Assembly: GCF_004022705.2 (NCBI RefSeq)
Contig: NZ_RZOY02000003.1
Span: 372,001-436,000, forward strand
Direction: 5' to 3'
DNA length: 64,000 bases
Origin: Mesorhizobium sp. M2D.F.Ca.ET.226.01.1.1
GTDB taxonomy: Bacteria > Pseudomonadota > Alphaproteobacteria > Rhizobiales > Rhizobiaceae
Every line of letters begins with the position of its first letter. Within the stretch, counting starts at the first letter, position 1. A program made the translations under genes and the position numbers. The notes beneath the pieces are model-generated. The model had not been told where the DNA came from. It searched no databases and worked only from the letters and a program-made list of their open reading frames with translations. Of this stretch, positions 54,085-62,463 are shown in pieces.

Positions 54085-55224
54085 TCAGGCGCCCTTTCCC
54101 TTGATCGCTTCCATGCCGACCGATTTGGGGCTGAACGAGGCGAAAATCGCCTGGATATAGGGCCGGAACATGTGCTCCAGCGCGCCGGCGAACAGAATCA
54201 CCAGACCCTGGATGATGACGATCATGTCGCGGGTGATCGACGGCATCTCGAAGGAAAGCTCGGCGCCGCCCTGGTAGAGCATGCCGAACAGGATCGCCGC
54301 GAGCACGATGCCGACCGGATGCAGCCGGCCCATCAGCGCAACCGCGATGCCGACATAGCCGGCGCCCGAAACGAAATCGATCGCGACATTGTGCTGGTCG
54401 CCCATCACCGGGTTGAGCGCCATCATGCCGGCCAGCGCGCCCGAGATCATCATGGCGGTCAGCACGATGCGCGTTTCCGAGATGCCGGCATAGCGCGCCG
54501 CTTTCGGGCTGTGGCCATAGGTGCGCATCTCGTAGCCGAGCTTGGTGCGCCAAATCAAAAGCCAGACCAGGAAGGCCATGACCAGCGCCAGCAGAAAGCA
54601 GATGTTGAGCGGCGCCGAGCGGATCTTGGCGCCGAACAGCTCGATCACCCAGTTGAGCTTCGGCAGTTCCGCGCCGCCGACGAAATTGCGCGTCTGCGGC
54701 GCCTGCGAGCCGGCGGGCTTCAGCAGACCGACCAGCAGATAAACCATCGTCGAGGCCGCGATGAAGTTGAACATGATGGTGGTGATGACGATGTGCGAGC
54801 CGCGCTTGGCCTGCAGATAGGCGGGAATGAAGCCCCAGAGCGCGCCGAACGCGGCGGAGGCGACAATGGCAAGCGGGAACAGCAGCCACCAGGGCAGCGT
54901 GCTGTCCAGGCTCAGGCAGACCAGCGCAATGCCGAGGCCGCCTATATAAGCCTGCCCTTCGGTGCCGATGTTGAACAGGCTGCAATGCGCAGCCACCGCC
55001 ACCGACAGGCCGGTGAAGATGAAGGTCGTGGCGTAGAACAGCGTGAACGCAATGCCCGTGCCCTTGCCGAAGGCGCCTTCGACAAGGATGACGGCGGCGC
55101 GAAACGGGTTCTCGCCCACCAGCACGACGACGAGGCCGGCGACGATGAAGGCCACGGAGAGGTTGATCAACGGAATCAACCCATAATCGGCCCAGGCCGG
55201 CAACTTTGCGTAGGGCGTGCTCAT
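54085..55224 (-). CDS. Nucleoside ABC transporter permease (NupP/YufP type)
   Basis: The product has 379 residues and about nine to ten membrane segments. LFNIGTEGQAYIGGLGIALV near residue 85 and the later HSPKAARYAGISETRIVLTAMMISGALAGMMAL region near residue 235 are typical of the larger permease of the BmpA-type nucleoside importer. It overlaps the ATPase gene by 4 bp (ATGA) and precedes the second permease by 1 bp. Confidence 0.92.
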   Translation of the reverse strand: MSTPYAKLPAWADYGLIPLINLSVAFIVAGLVVVLVGENPFRAAVILVEGAFGKGTGIAFTLFYATTFIFTGLSVAVAAHCSLFNIGTEGQAYIGGLGIALVCLSLDSTLPWWLLFPLAIVASAAFGALWGFIPAYLQAKRGSHIVITTIMFNFIAASTMVYLLVGLLKPAGSQAPQTRNFVGGAELPKLNWVIELFGAKIRSAPLNICFLLALVMAFLVWLLIWRTKLGYEMRTYGHSPKAARYAGISETRIVLTAMMISGALAGMMALNPVMGDQHNVAIDFVSGAGYVGIAVALMGRLHPVGIVLAAILFGMLYQGGAELSFEMPSITRDMIVIIQGLVILFAGALEHMFRPYIQAIFASFSPKSVGMEAIKGKGA

Positions 55225-56753
55225 TCGGCGGCCTCCTGGTGTTCCACACCGGCCATCAGCAGGCCAAGCTCGCCTTCGGTCGCCTCCGGCCCGCGCTCGC
55301 CGACGACACGGCCGGCAAACATCACCAGGATGCGGTCGGAGAGCGAGCGGATCTCGTCGAGCTCGACCGACACCACCAGCACGGCCTTGCCCTGGTCGCG
55401 CATGGCGATCAGGCGCTTGTGGATGAATTCGATGGCGCCGACATCGACGCCGCGTGTCGGCTGGCCGACGATCAGCACGCCGGGGTCTTGCTCCATTTCC
55501 CGCGCCAGCACGATCTTCTGCTGGTTGCCGCCGGAGAAATTGGCTGTCTTGAGCCGCGGATTGCCGGGGCGGATGTCGTATTTCTCGATCTTGTCCTTCG
55601 CGTCGGCCATGATGGCGTCGACGTTGAGGAACAGCCCCTTCAGATAGCGCTCATCGTCGTGATAGCCGAGGATCGAATTCTCGTTCTCCTCGAAGGCGAG
55701 CACCAGCCCGACATGGTGCCGGTCCTCGGGCACATGCGCGAGACCGCGGTCGCGCAATTCGCCGGGATCGGCCTTGCCGGTGAGATCGATCGGCTTGCCG
55801 TCGAGCATCACCTCCCCGGACACCGCATGCCTGATGCCGGAGATCGCCTCCAGCAGCTCGGACTGGCCGTTGCCGGCTACGCCGGCGATACCAACGATCT
55901 CGCCGCCGCGCACATCGAAGGAGACGTTGTCGACCATGGTGACGCCGCGCGAATCCTTGACCGTCAGGTTCTTGACCGAAAGTTTTATCGCGCCGGCTTC
56001 CGACTGGCCCTTCTCGACCCTGAGCAACACGCGACGGCCGACCATCAGTTCGGCCAATTCGCCGACCGTGGTTTGCTTCGTCACCCTGGTGGCCACCATC
56101 GTGCCCTGGCGCATCACCGAGACCGTGTCGGTGATGGCCATGATCTCACGCAGCTTGTGCGTGATGAGCACGATCGTTTTTCCCTGGTCCTTCAATTGCT
56201 TGAGGATACGGAAAAGGTGATCGGCCTCGGCCGGCGTCAAAACCCCCGTCGGCTCGTCGAGGATCAGGATCTCGGCGCCGCGATAGAGCGCCTTGAGGAT
56301 CTCGACGCGCTGCTGCAGGCCGACCGGCAGCTCTTCGATCACGGCGTCGGGATCGACCTCGAGGCCGTATTCGCGCTCCAGCCGGTCGAGCTCCGACCGC
56401 GCCTTGGCGATGCTGCTTTTCAACAGCGGATCGTTTTCGGCGCCAAGGATGACATTTTCCAGCACCGTGAAATTGTCGACCAGCATGAAATGCTGGTGCA
56501 CCATGCCGATGCCGAGCGCGATGGCGTCGTTGGAAGTGTTGATCGCCACCGGCTTGCCGCCGACGCGGATTTCACCGCTGTCGGCCTGGTAGAAGCCGTA
56601 GAGGATCGACATCAGCGTCGACTTGCCGGCGCCGTTCTCGCCGACAATGCCGTGGATGGTGCCACGCGCGACTTCGAGGTTAATGTCACGGTTGGCGCGC
56701 ACGGCGCCAAAGCTCTTGTTGATGCCTATGAGCTCGATTGCGGCTTGCGCCAT
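55221..56753 (-). CDS. Nucleoside ABC transporter duplicated ATP-binding protein
   Basis: The product has 510 residues from the ATG at 56753 (MAQAAIELIG); a GTG at 56768 is possible but not needed. It has two ATPase halves, as in RbsA/MglA-like proteins. Half 1 has GENGAGKSTLM near residue 38, ILDEPTGVLTP in its Walker B, and ITHKL. Half 2 starts near residue 260 and has a shortened loop GVAGNGQSELLEAI, with SGGNQQKIVLAREM near 395. It drives nucleoside uptake with the two permeases and the BMP protein. Confidence 0.93.
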   Translation of the reverse strand: MAQAAIELIGINKSFGAVRANRDINLEVARGTIHGIVGENGAGKSTLMSILYGFYQADSGEIRVGGKPVAINTSNDAIALGIGMVHQHFMLVDNFTVLENVILGAENDPLLKSSIAKARSELDRLEREYGLEVDPDAVIEELPVGLQQRVEILKALYRGAEILILDEPTGVLTPAEADHLFRILKQLKDQGKTIVLITHKLREIMAITDTVSVMRQGTMVATRVTKQTTVGELAELMVGRRVLLRVEKGQSEAGAIKLSVKNLTVKDSRGVTMVDNVSFDVRGGEIVGIAGVAGNGQSELLEAISGIRHAVSGEVMLDGKPIDLTGKADPGELRDRGLAHVPEDRHHVGLVLAFEENENSILGYHDDERYLKGLFLNVDAIMADAKDKIEKYDIRPGNPRLKTANFSGGNQQKIVLAREMEQDPGVLIVGQPTRGVDVGAIEFIHKRLIAMRDQGKAVLVVSVELDEIRSLSDRILVMFAGRVVGERGPEATEGELGLLMAGVEHQEAAE

Positions 56754-56900
56754 GCAGCCTGTTCCCACTAATTTTTTTATCGCTTGGTCAAAATGCCTAG
56801 CATGATGCCCCGCTTATGCCAATCGGCCGTTCACTCTCGACAAATCCCCGCACGCTTGTCAATTTCGAACGTGGCCGGGGCCTCACATTCGCCCAAGCGT

Positions 56901-56995
56901 GTCGCATCTGAACGGTCTCATGCGACGCGCCATAGGTTGTTGTTTTATGCATGTCGTTGTCCCAAAACCGCTGCGCACTTTTGGGCGACATGCAT
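56901..56995. repeat. Two inverted repeats in the divergent region before the nucleoside ABC genes
   Basis: GTCGCAT (56901) pairs with ATGCGAC (ending 56926). A larger hairpin follows: ATGCATGTCG plus CCCAAAA (56947-56967) pairs with TTTTGGGCGACATGCAT (56979-56995), with a 4-base bulge. The second resembles an interspersed palindrome common in Rhizobiales. The rest of 56754-57046 shows nothing else clear and should hold the promoter of the ABC-cdd-PNP-deoA operon. Confidence 0.65.
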
Positions 56996-57046
56996 TAATA
57001 TGGCGAGGCTGCAATTCGCACCGTGGCGCTGGGAGCAAGTCCTCGG

Positions 57047-57256
57047 ATGAATACACCCGCCGACCGGCTGACGACGCTGGAAATCCGCGCCGCCGAGCAG
57101 GAAAAGACGATCGAGGAACTGTCCGGCCAGATCGCCGAACAGTGGAAGGTGATTGAGCGCATGGAGCGCAAGCTAGCCGCCTTGACCGACCGGTTCCTTG
57201 AATTGGAGGAGCAGACCGCCCCAGATGTGCCGGTGACTAAGCCGCCGCATTGGTGA
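57047..57256 (+). CDS. slyX: SlyX-family protein
   Basis: The product has 69 residues from the ATG at 57047. It is a coiled coil (LEIRAAEQEKTIEELSGQIAEQWKVIERMERKL), ending in VPVTKPPHW, the typical SlyX C-terminus. The function of SlyX is not known. It is followed after 21 bp by an anti-sigma-like gene. Neither belongs in a nucleoside-uptake locus. Confidence 0.88.
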   Translation: MNTPADRLTTLEIRAAEQEKTIEELSGQIAEQWKVIERMERKLAALTDRFLELEEQTAPDVPVTKPPHW

Positions 57257-57277
57257 GGAGCATGGGGGAAGAGAGCC

Positions 57278-57691
57278 ATGTCCAGTGAAAGCGACCGCGT
57301 CGCCCGAGCCGGCGACTATGTCTTCGGCCTGATGAACGACAGGGAGCGCGCCCGCGCCGAGCGCGACCTCGAGATCGATCCGGCCTTTCGCGACACGGTG
57401 CTCAAGCTCGCCGAGCGCTTGCGCGCCCTCGATCCCGACGGTTCGTCCAAGGAAGGACAGGACGCCCGCTGGAAGCTGGTCTCGCAACGGCTTGCCGAAT
57501 TGCCGCAGATGCACAACCGGCTTGCCGGCCTAGCGGTGGCCGAGTCGGAACCGCCGCCAGTCGTCGTCCACCGACTGCAACGCAGGCCCTATGGCGTTGG
57601 CCTGCACGCCCTTGGCGGCAGGCTGGGGTTTGTGATTGCGCTTGCGCTGGTTGCCGCTTTTGCGCTCGGCTACCTCGCCGGCACACTATAG
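57278..57691 (+). CDS. Anti-sigma factor-like (RskA-type N-terminal) membrane protein
   Basis: The product has 137 residues. The N-terminal 60 residues (ARAGDYVFGLMNDRERARAERDLEIDP, then ALRDTV-like FRDTVLKLAERL) resemble the sigma-binding domain of RskA/ChrR-like anti-sigma factors. One membrane segment lies at the C-terminus (LGFVIALALVAAFALGYLAG), with almost nothing after it, so the usual periplasmic sensor domain is missing. No sigma gene is next to it. It may be an orphan or a shortened regulator. Its stop overlaps the GNAT gene end by 6 bp. Confidence 0.65.
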   Translation: MSSESDRVARAGDYVFGLMNDRERARAERDLEIDPAFRDTVLKLAERLRALDPDGSSKEGQDARWKLVSQRLAELPQMHNRLAGLAVAESEPPPVVVHRLQRRPYGVGLHALGGRLGFVIALALVAAFALGYLAGTL

Positions 57692-58141
57692 TTTTCTCGA
57701 CATCAGCAGCATCGGGGCGCCGTCCTGTTCGAAGGTCTCGGCCGCCGACCAGCCGAGCGCTTCGTAGAAGCCGCGCGCCTGCCAGGTGTAGAGATAGAGC
57801 TTGCCAACACCGGCCGAAGCGGCATGGTCCTCGACGGCCCTGACCAGCGCCGTGCCGACGCCGCTGCGGCGATAGGCCTCCTCGACGATGAGGCCGGCCA
57901 GCCACGGCGTCAGATCGTGCGGTGAATCGATCTCGTCGCGCACGAGCAGGCAACTTCCGACCGGTTTGCCAAGATAGCGGGCAACGAAGGCCGCCTCGAA
58001 TCCGCCGCCGGCGATCAGCCCGCGCAGCCCGGCCATGTCTTCGTCGAGTGTCCGGCCCGTGCCTTCAAAGAAGGCCTCGAGCCGAAGCCGTGCGATCGCT
58101 TCGACGTCGCCTTCGCGCATGGCCTCGATTGTCGGTTGCAT
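57686..58141 (-). CDS. GNAT-family N-acetyltransferase
   Basis: The product has 151 residues from the ATG at 58141. The acetyl-CoA site is LAGLIVEEAYRRSGVGTALV near residues 85-105, and FYEALGWSAAETF near the end is the typical closing GNAT motif. The substrate is unknown. It lies downstream of the BMP gene terminator and convergent with the anti-sigma-like gene. Confidence 0.9.
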   Translation of the reverse strand: MQPTIEAMREGDVEAIARLRLEAFFEGTGRTLDEDMAGLRGLIAGGGFEAAFVARYLGKPVGSCLLVRDEIDSPHDLTPWLAGLIVEEAYRRSGVGTALVRAVEDHAASAGVGKLYLYTWQARGFYEALGWSAAETFEQDGAPMLLMSRKL

Positions 58142-58146
58142 CGCAT

Positions 58147-58183
58147 CTCCAAAACGAAACCGCCGGGCGTTGGCCCGGCGGTT
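58147..58183 (-). terminator. Rho-independent terminator of the BMP binding-protein gene
   Basis: A perfect 11-bp stem (58158-58168 with 58173-58183, loop of 4) lies 24 bp after the stop of the binding-protein gene. On the minus strand it is followed by TTTCGTTTT. Confidence 0.85.
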
Positions 58184-58206
58184 CAAAACCTTAACTCAAC
58201 TGCCGA

Positions 58207-59196
58207 TCAATAGGGGCACTTGTTGTCAGTGGTATAGTCGTGCACCTCGACCTTGCCGGAGATGATGTCGGCCTTGGCCTTTTCGACCGCGGCTTTCATC
58301 TCGTCGGTCACCAGCGCCTTGTTGTTGTCGTCCATGGCGTAGTCGACGCCGCCTTCCTTGAGGCCGAGATTTTGGACGCCGCCCTTGAAGGTAGCGTTCT
58401 TGCCATCCATGAAGGCGTTGTAGACGGCAACGTCGACGCGCTTCAGCATCGAGGTCAGCACCTTGCCGGGCTGCAGGCCGTTCTGGTTGGAATCGACGCC
58501 AACGCCGAGCTTGCCGGCATCGGCCGCAGCCTGCAGCACGCCGACGCCGGTGCCGCCGGCCGCCGCGTAGACCACGTCGGCGCCCTGATCGATCTGCGTC
58601 TTGGCGATCTCGCCGCCCTTGGCCGGGTCGTTCCAGGCCGCCGGCGTGTCGCCGGTCATGTTCTGGATGACGTCGGTCGCACCCGCCGACTTGGCGCCGC
58701 CGACATAGCCGCATTCGAACTTGCGGATCAGCGGGATGTCCATGCCGCCGACGAAGCCGACCTTCTTCGACTTCGACGCCATCGCCGCCAGGATGCCGAC
58801 GAGGTAGGAGCCTTCATTCTCCTTGAACACCAGCGAACGGACATTGGGCAGGTCGACGGCGTCGTCGATGATGGCGAAGTTCAGGTCGGGATAGTCTTTC
58901 GCGACCGCTTTCAGGGCGTCTTCCCAGGCAAAACCGGCCATCACGATCGGGTTGCGGCCGTCCTCGGCGAAACGACGCAGCGCCTGCTCGCGCTGCGAGG
59001 CGTTGGAGACTTCGAATTCGACATAGGCGACGCCGGTCTCGGTCTTGAACTTCTCGGCGCCGTGATAGGCGGCCTCGTTGAAGGACTTGTCGAATTTGCC
59101 GCCCAGATCATAAAGGATGGCCGGCTGGACATCCGCGGCGAAAGCCGGAAGAACCATTGCGGTTGCGGCCAGAAGGCCGAGAACGATACGTTTCAT
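58207..59196 (-). CDS. BMP-family nucleoside-binding protein
   Basis: The product has 329 residues from the ATG at 59196. MKRIVLGLLAATAMVLPAFA is a signal peptide without lipobox Cys, so the protein is free in the periplasm. ILYDLGGKFDKSFNEAAYHGAEKF near residue 28 and VGFVGGMDIPLIRKFECGYVGGAKSAG near residue 145 are signatures of the BmpA/PnrA family, which binds purine nucleosides. The related ABC genes lie 1.5 kb downstream, beyond slyX, the anti-sigma-like gene and the GNAT gene. It has its own terminator, so it is a separate unit, as is common for abundant binding proteins. Confidence 0.92.
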   Translation of the reverse strand: MKRIVLGLLAATAMVLPAFAADVQPAILYDLGGKFDKSFNEAAYHGAEKFKTETGVAYVEFEVSNASQREQALRRFAEDGRNPIVMAGFAWEDALKAVAKDYPDLNFAIIDDAVDLPNVRSLVFKENEGSYLVGILAAMASKSKKVGFVGGMDIPLIRKFECGYVGGAKSAGATDVIQNMTGDTPAAWNDPAKGGEIAKTQIDQGADVVYAAAGGTGVGVLQAAADAGKLGVGVDSNQNGLQPGKVLTSMLKRVDVAVYNAFMDGKNATFKGGVQNLGLKEGGVDYAMDDNNKALVTDEMKAAVEKAKADIISGKVEVHDYTTDNKCPY

Positions 59197-59349
59197 GTGA
59201 TCCACACCCTGTCGGTTATTTTTCCGTTTGCACCGCCTGCCCGCCCGGTTCTCCGGCAGGCAAGCGACGTCAGGCAGGAGTGTATGCCCCTCCCGCTCGC
59301 GGCCAATCTGGCACGGCGCGAAACAAAATTCACGTGGAATTTTGACCTG

Positions 59350-59400
59350 TTGGAAAAAGCGGTTTTCCGTCCGGAATTGTGCCAGAACAAAAGCTTCAGG
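59350..59400. repeat. Interspersed repeat, partial copy 3
   Basis: GGAAAAAGCGGTTTTCCG, then TCCGGAATTGTGCCAGAACAAAAG, matches the 5' half of copies 1 and 2. The hairpin half is missing. It covers the stop of the 108-residue membrane protein at 59396. Confidence 0.8.
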
Positions 59401-59722
59401 GGCTTGGAGCGAATTCTGCGCCGCGGCGCTTGCGCCGGTAGCCGATGGCGTAGAGCAGGAAGGCAAGCAACGCGAACACCGCGAAGCCGGGTTGCGCAAG
59501 CACCCAGGCGATGATGCCGTCCCAGACCAGCGGGCTTGCCTTGGCGCGCACGTAGGTCTCGAAGGCCGCGCGGGTATCGGGCGAGACCGCCAGCCAGCTG
59601 GCGTTGAGCGGCGTCATCACCAGCGACGAACCGGCCACCGAGCGTGTCGTGTCGATCACCGCCATGATCACGGCAATCGACAGCGCAACCATGGCCGCCA
59701 GCCGAAAGATGAAACGCAACAT
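59396..59722 (-). CDS. Small membrane protein of unknown function
   Basis: The product has 108 residues with two hydrophobic segments (FIFRLAAMVALSIAVIMAVI at the start and GFAVFALLAFLLYAIGYRRKRRG at the end) separated by a soluble loop of about 50 residues (SPDTRAAFETYVRAKASPLVWDG). The basic stretch after the second segment suggests a cytoplasmic C-terminus. I do not recognise the family. The stop codon lies in a repeat copy, so the last residues (AEFAPSP) may be repeat-derived. Confidence 0.7.
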   Translation of the reverse strand: MLRFIFRLAAMVALSIAVIMAVIDTTRSVAGSSLVMTPLNASWLAVSPDTRAAFETYVRAKASPLVWDGIIAWVLAQPGFAVFALLAFLLYAIGYRRKRRGAEFAPSP

Positions 59723-59806
59723 GGACGCTCTCCCCGGGAAGCTCCTGTCTATCCCGCAACCGACATAGAGCCTGCACAGGTCCCGCGCAATCGCGATCCC
59801 ATGAAA

Positions 59807-60502
59807 TTAATGGGCCGGCGCCTGCCGGCGCCGGTTGACGCGCCAGACGGCGAAAAGGCCGCCGGCAATGGCTCCGACGATCAGGCCTCCCAGACCGACA
59901 AAGGCCGCGAAAAATCCGCAGGCGCCCTCGAAGCAGCTCATATGGGTCAGGTCCGCGATCAGCGAGCCGGCGAAGAATCCCGCGCAAGCGCCGACCGCAC
60001 CGCCGATGATGATGCCGAGCAGCGCGGCAAGGATCGAGACGAAGACCGACGGCCGTTCGGTCTCCGGATTGGCGTAGACCGTCTCGGCGCCGCCGGTGCC
60101 GCGCAGGAGGTAGATGCAGAGCAGGCCGATGGCGATCTCGGCGACGGTGAAGCCCAGCGCCTCGGCCGAGAAGGCGAAGCCGTAAAACACATAGGCCTGA
60201 CGCACCACGAGCCAGATGATGACGGCGATCTGCCAGATCGTGTAGTGGCGCGGGAACCGGGCCGAGCGGTTGAAGGCAAGGCCAAGCAGGTACAATCCCC
60301 ACAAAATGGTGAGGACGCCGCCGACCAGGCCGCCATAGATGAGGAAGAATACGTTGTCCGGCAGGCTGAAGTCGCCGACCAGCCGCCAATTCGCTATCAG
60401 GCCATAGGCCGACAGGCCCATGACGATGACGAGCCAGCCTACCGGGATGAAGGAAAGCCCGCTGTCCGGCCGCCCCGCGGGCTGATGATCGATCGATGCC
60501 AT
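59807..60502 (-). CDS. Polytopic membrane protein of unknown function (DUF2569-like?)
   Basis: The product has 231 residues from the ATG at 60502 and about six membrane segments. The N-terminal half (LSFIPVGWLVIVMGLSAYGL; LPDNVFFLIYGGLVGGVLTILWGLYL) resembles DUF2569 proteins in layout, but I am not certain. The C-terminal half has two Gly/Ala-rich segments (ILAALLGIIIGGAVGACAGFFAGSLI; GLGGLIVGAIAGGLFAVW). The function is unknown. It may form a unit with the 108-residue membrane protein 84 bp downstream. Confidence 0.72.
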   Translation of the reverse strand: MASIDHQPAGRPDSGLSFIPVGWLVIVMGLSAYGLIANWRLVGDFSLPDNVFFLIYGGLVGGVLTILWGLYLLGLAFNRSARFPRHYTIWQIAVIIWLVVRQAYVFYGFAFSAEALGFTVAEIAIGLLCIYLLRGTGGAETVYANPETERPSVFVSILAALLGIIIGGAVGACAGFFAGSLIADLTHMSCFEGACGFFAAFVGLGGLIVGAIAGGLFAVWRVNRRRQAPAH

Positions 60503-60958
60503 CTCAGGACGGTGCCCCTTCGCCCAAGCAACTCCAGGAAAGTGCTGAGCCGCCTTCCGTCGGGAATTGCAAAACCGAACCGTCAATTCCAGGGAAAGCT
60601 CGCAACCGTTCCAACCGGGATTGCATGAAAACAAGGATTTAGCGCAGTCGACAGCCGGCCGGAGCCGAAGTCAAGCATCGCCGGCAGCGGCGAGCGGCCT
60701 GTGCACATCATTCGAACGCATCGCCCTTTCCACCCCTGCCTTCGCGCCATCCGCGGCAAAAGTCGCCACGATGCCGATATGGCTTGGCATTCGCTTTCGG
60801 ATCGACTAGATGAGCCCCGCGCCTGTTTGCCTAGACGGCTAGCGGTGCAGGGAAGGGTTGCCTGCCGGTTGAAGGCACACCACATATCCGTGAAGGACTT
60901 CCCATGGGAGCATCTCCCCAACCCGCGCGGCGAAACCGGCCGGCGAGATGTCAAGGAC
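60503..60958. other. 456-bp region before tRNA-Ser; degenerate repeats, no gene seen
   Basis: Near 60530-60640 there are two decayed pieces of the interspersed repeat (CCAGGAAAGTGCTGAGCCGCC, GGGAATTGC, then AATTCCAGGGAAAGCTCGC and GGGATTGCATGAAAAC). The remainder holds short open frames without ribosome sites or family matches. The tRNA promoter should lie in its last 100 bp. Confidence 0.6.
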
Positions 60959-61048
60959 GGAGAGGTGGCCGAGTGGTTGAAGGCGCACGCCTGGAAAGTG
61001 TGTTTACGGGAAACCGTAACGCGGGTTCGAATCCCGCTCTCTCCGCCA
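60959..61048 (+). tRNA. tRNA-Ser (anticodon GGA)
   Basis: The 90-base sequence from GGAGAGGTGGCCGAGTGG to the encoded CCA folds as a class II tRNA. The acceptor stem GGAGAGG pairs with CTCTCC, the anticodon arm is CACGC-CTGGAAA-GTGTG with anticodon GGA, the long variable arm is TTTACGGGAAACCGTAA, and the T arm is GCGGGTTCGAATCCCGC. It reads UCC and UCU. Confidence 0.96.
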
Positions 61049-61749
61049 TTAAATTTTCTAATAAATCAATGATTTCAGCCTCTTATATCATCCATTGAAG
61101 CGCTTCCAGATCGAAGCGACCTTAATCCGCGTAACAAACTGCCAAGAATCCGCCTAGTCCGCCATGGCATTGCTGAACGTCGAGGTGGTCAGCGTCCTGT
61201 TTGGGGCCGGAAGCCGTCTGGCTGCTTTGGAGTTAATGTGGGCGATTTCGGTAAGGTCATTCGAACCGACTGTCGCGATCGCGATCTATTTTATCCCATT
61301 GTCTGATGCTTTCCTCGATCCGAGGCGGCCTTGCGCACCCATGCTCGAGTGCGCGTGGCGACTCTGGAGAATGGCGGCGACGAGTCGCAGATAGCGCACG
61401 AATTCGAGCGAGAATGGTCCCATCCGGCATCGGTAAGGAAACTATGCTCGAACGCGCCTAGAATGGACATGTCGATCAATGCCAGAGCAAGCGCCGACCA
61501 GCGCTACTCCCGGCTCACACCGTCCTTGACCATGTAGCGGACGACAAGGGCTTACCTTGACCGCACTCGCCTGCGGGGCTTGCGCAACCCGTTCCAGCAA
61601 GGTTTCGACACAGGCCTCCGGGTCACGCATGTCGTCATCGTCTTGGTCCGTAGATGTGACACCGCTTCGCGTTCACCCGTCCCTTGCTCCGCTAGCAGAT
61701 GGCCCGGAACCCTGTCGGGTGCCGCATTACGCAGTTCGCTTGCCGATAA
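61049..61749. other. About 700 bp after tRNA-Ser with no recognisable gene
   Basis: The stretch is less GC-rich than the rest of the window and contains only short open frames on both strands that resemble no family and lack ribosome sites. A tRNA 3' end is a common integration point, so this may be a remnant of an integrated element. I see no integrase and no duplicated tRNA end. Confidence 0.5.
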
Positions 61750-62463
61750 CTATTCCTGGAATTGACACGGCCAATCTTCAGGCCGGGTCAAGCCGGAAGG
61801 CAACTCGGTCCGGGCGTCTCCGCATGCCATGTTGAGCTGCCATTGGGACAGACCCGCCGATTTGGAAAGATCGAGGCCCTCGATACGGGTCAGAAAGAAA
61901 AAAGCGCCGTCAAAGTCTATCGCCTCGGTAAATGTCGCTCCTCGGAAGTCCGCCCGCGCGAGATTGGCAAACGAAAAGCGGCTGCCACTGATATCGGCGT
62001 CATGGAACTGCGCTCGTCCCAATTCCGCCTTTGTGAAATCAACATTGGTCAGATTGGCGTCCTGGAAATTCGAGCGCTGCACTTCGGCGCTCGTAAACAC
62101 AGCGCCCTGCGCGTCCATATGGCTGAAGTCGGTCCTGTAGGCCTCGATTTTGTCGAACCGGGCGCCTTTGGCGATCGAGTCGGCTAGGGAAGCACGCACA
62201 AGCGTTGCCTTCTCAAAATTTGCCGCAAGGAGATTGCTGTTCCTGAGGTCGGTCGAAGTGAAATCAACACCGATCAGGTTCGCCCCGCTCAGGTCCTGTC
62301 CTTTTAGGATGAGAAGCTTTTTGTCACAGTCCTGCCAATTGACGCCGGGCGTCGCGGCTGCGTCGCAATTTTGAGCGGCGGTTGCGTTCTGCCAAGCAAA
62401 TGCAATGCAAACCGCTAGAACCAAGCCGGATGTGACGTAAGCTCTGGTTCGTCTCAAAGTCAT
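61750..62463 (-). CDS. Secreted pentapeptide-repeat protein
   Basis: The product has 237 residues. The N-terminus (TSGLVLAVCIAFAWQNATAAQ) is a signal peptide. After a Cys-containing segment (NCDAAATPGVNWQDCDKKLL), residues 52-190 consist of A(D/N)LXX-type pentapeptides (DLSGANLIGVDFTSTDLRNSNL and so on), which form a right-handed square helix. The last 40 residues include a second Cys pair (MACGDARTEL; WPCQFQE). Periplasmic members have no general known function. It lies alone between the post-tRNA region and the MocR gene. Confidence 0.85.
   Translation of the reverse strand: MTLRRTRAYVTSGLVLAVCIAFAWQNATAAQNCDAAATPGVNWQDCDKKLLILKGQDLSGANLIGVDFTSTDLRNSNLLAANFEKATLVRASLADSIAKGARFDKIEAYRTDFSHMDAQGAVFTSAEVQRSNFQDANLTNVDFTKAELGRAQFHDADISGSRFSFANLARADFRGATFTEAIDFDGAFFFLTRIEGLDLSKSAGLSQWQLNMACGDARTELPSGLTRPEDWPCQFQE

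Noticed and set aside
61164..61394. A possible 76-aa protein after tRNA-Ser
   Set aside because: No ribosome site, no family resemblance and unusual composition; probably chance.
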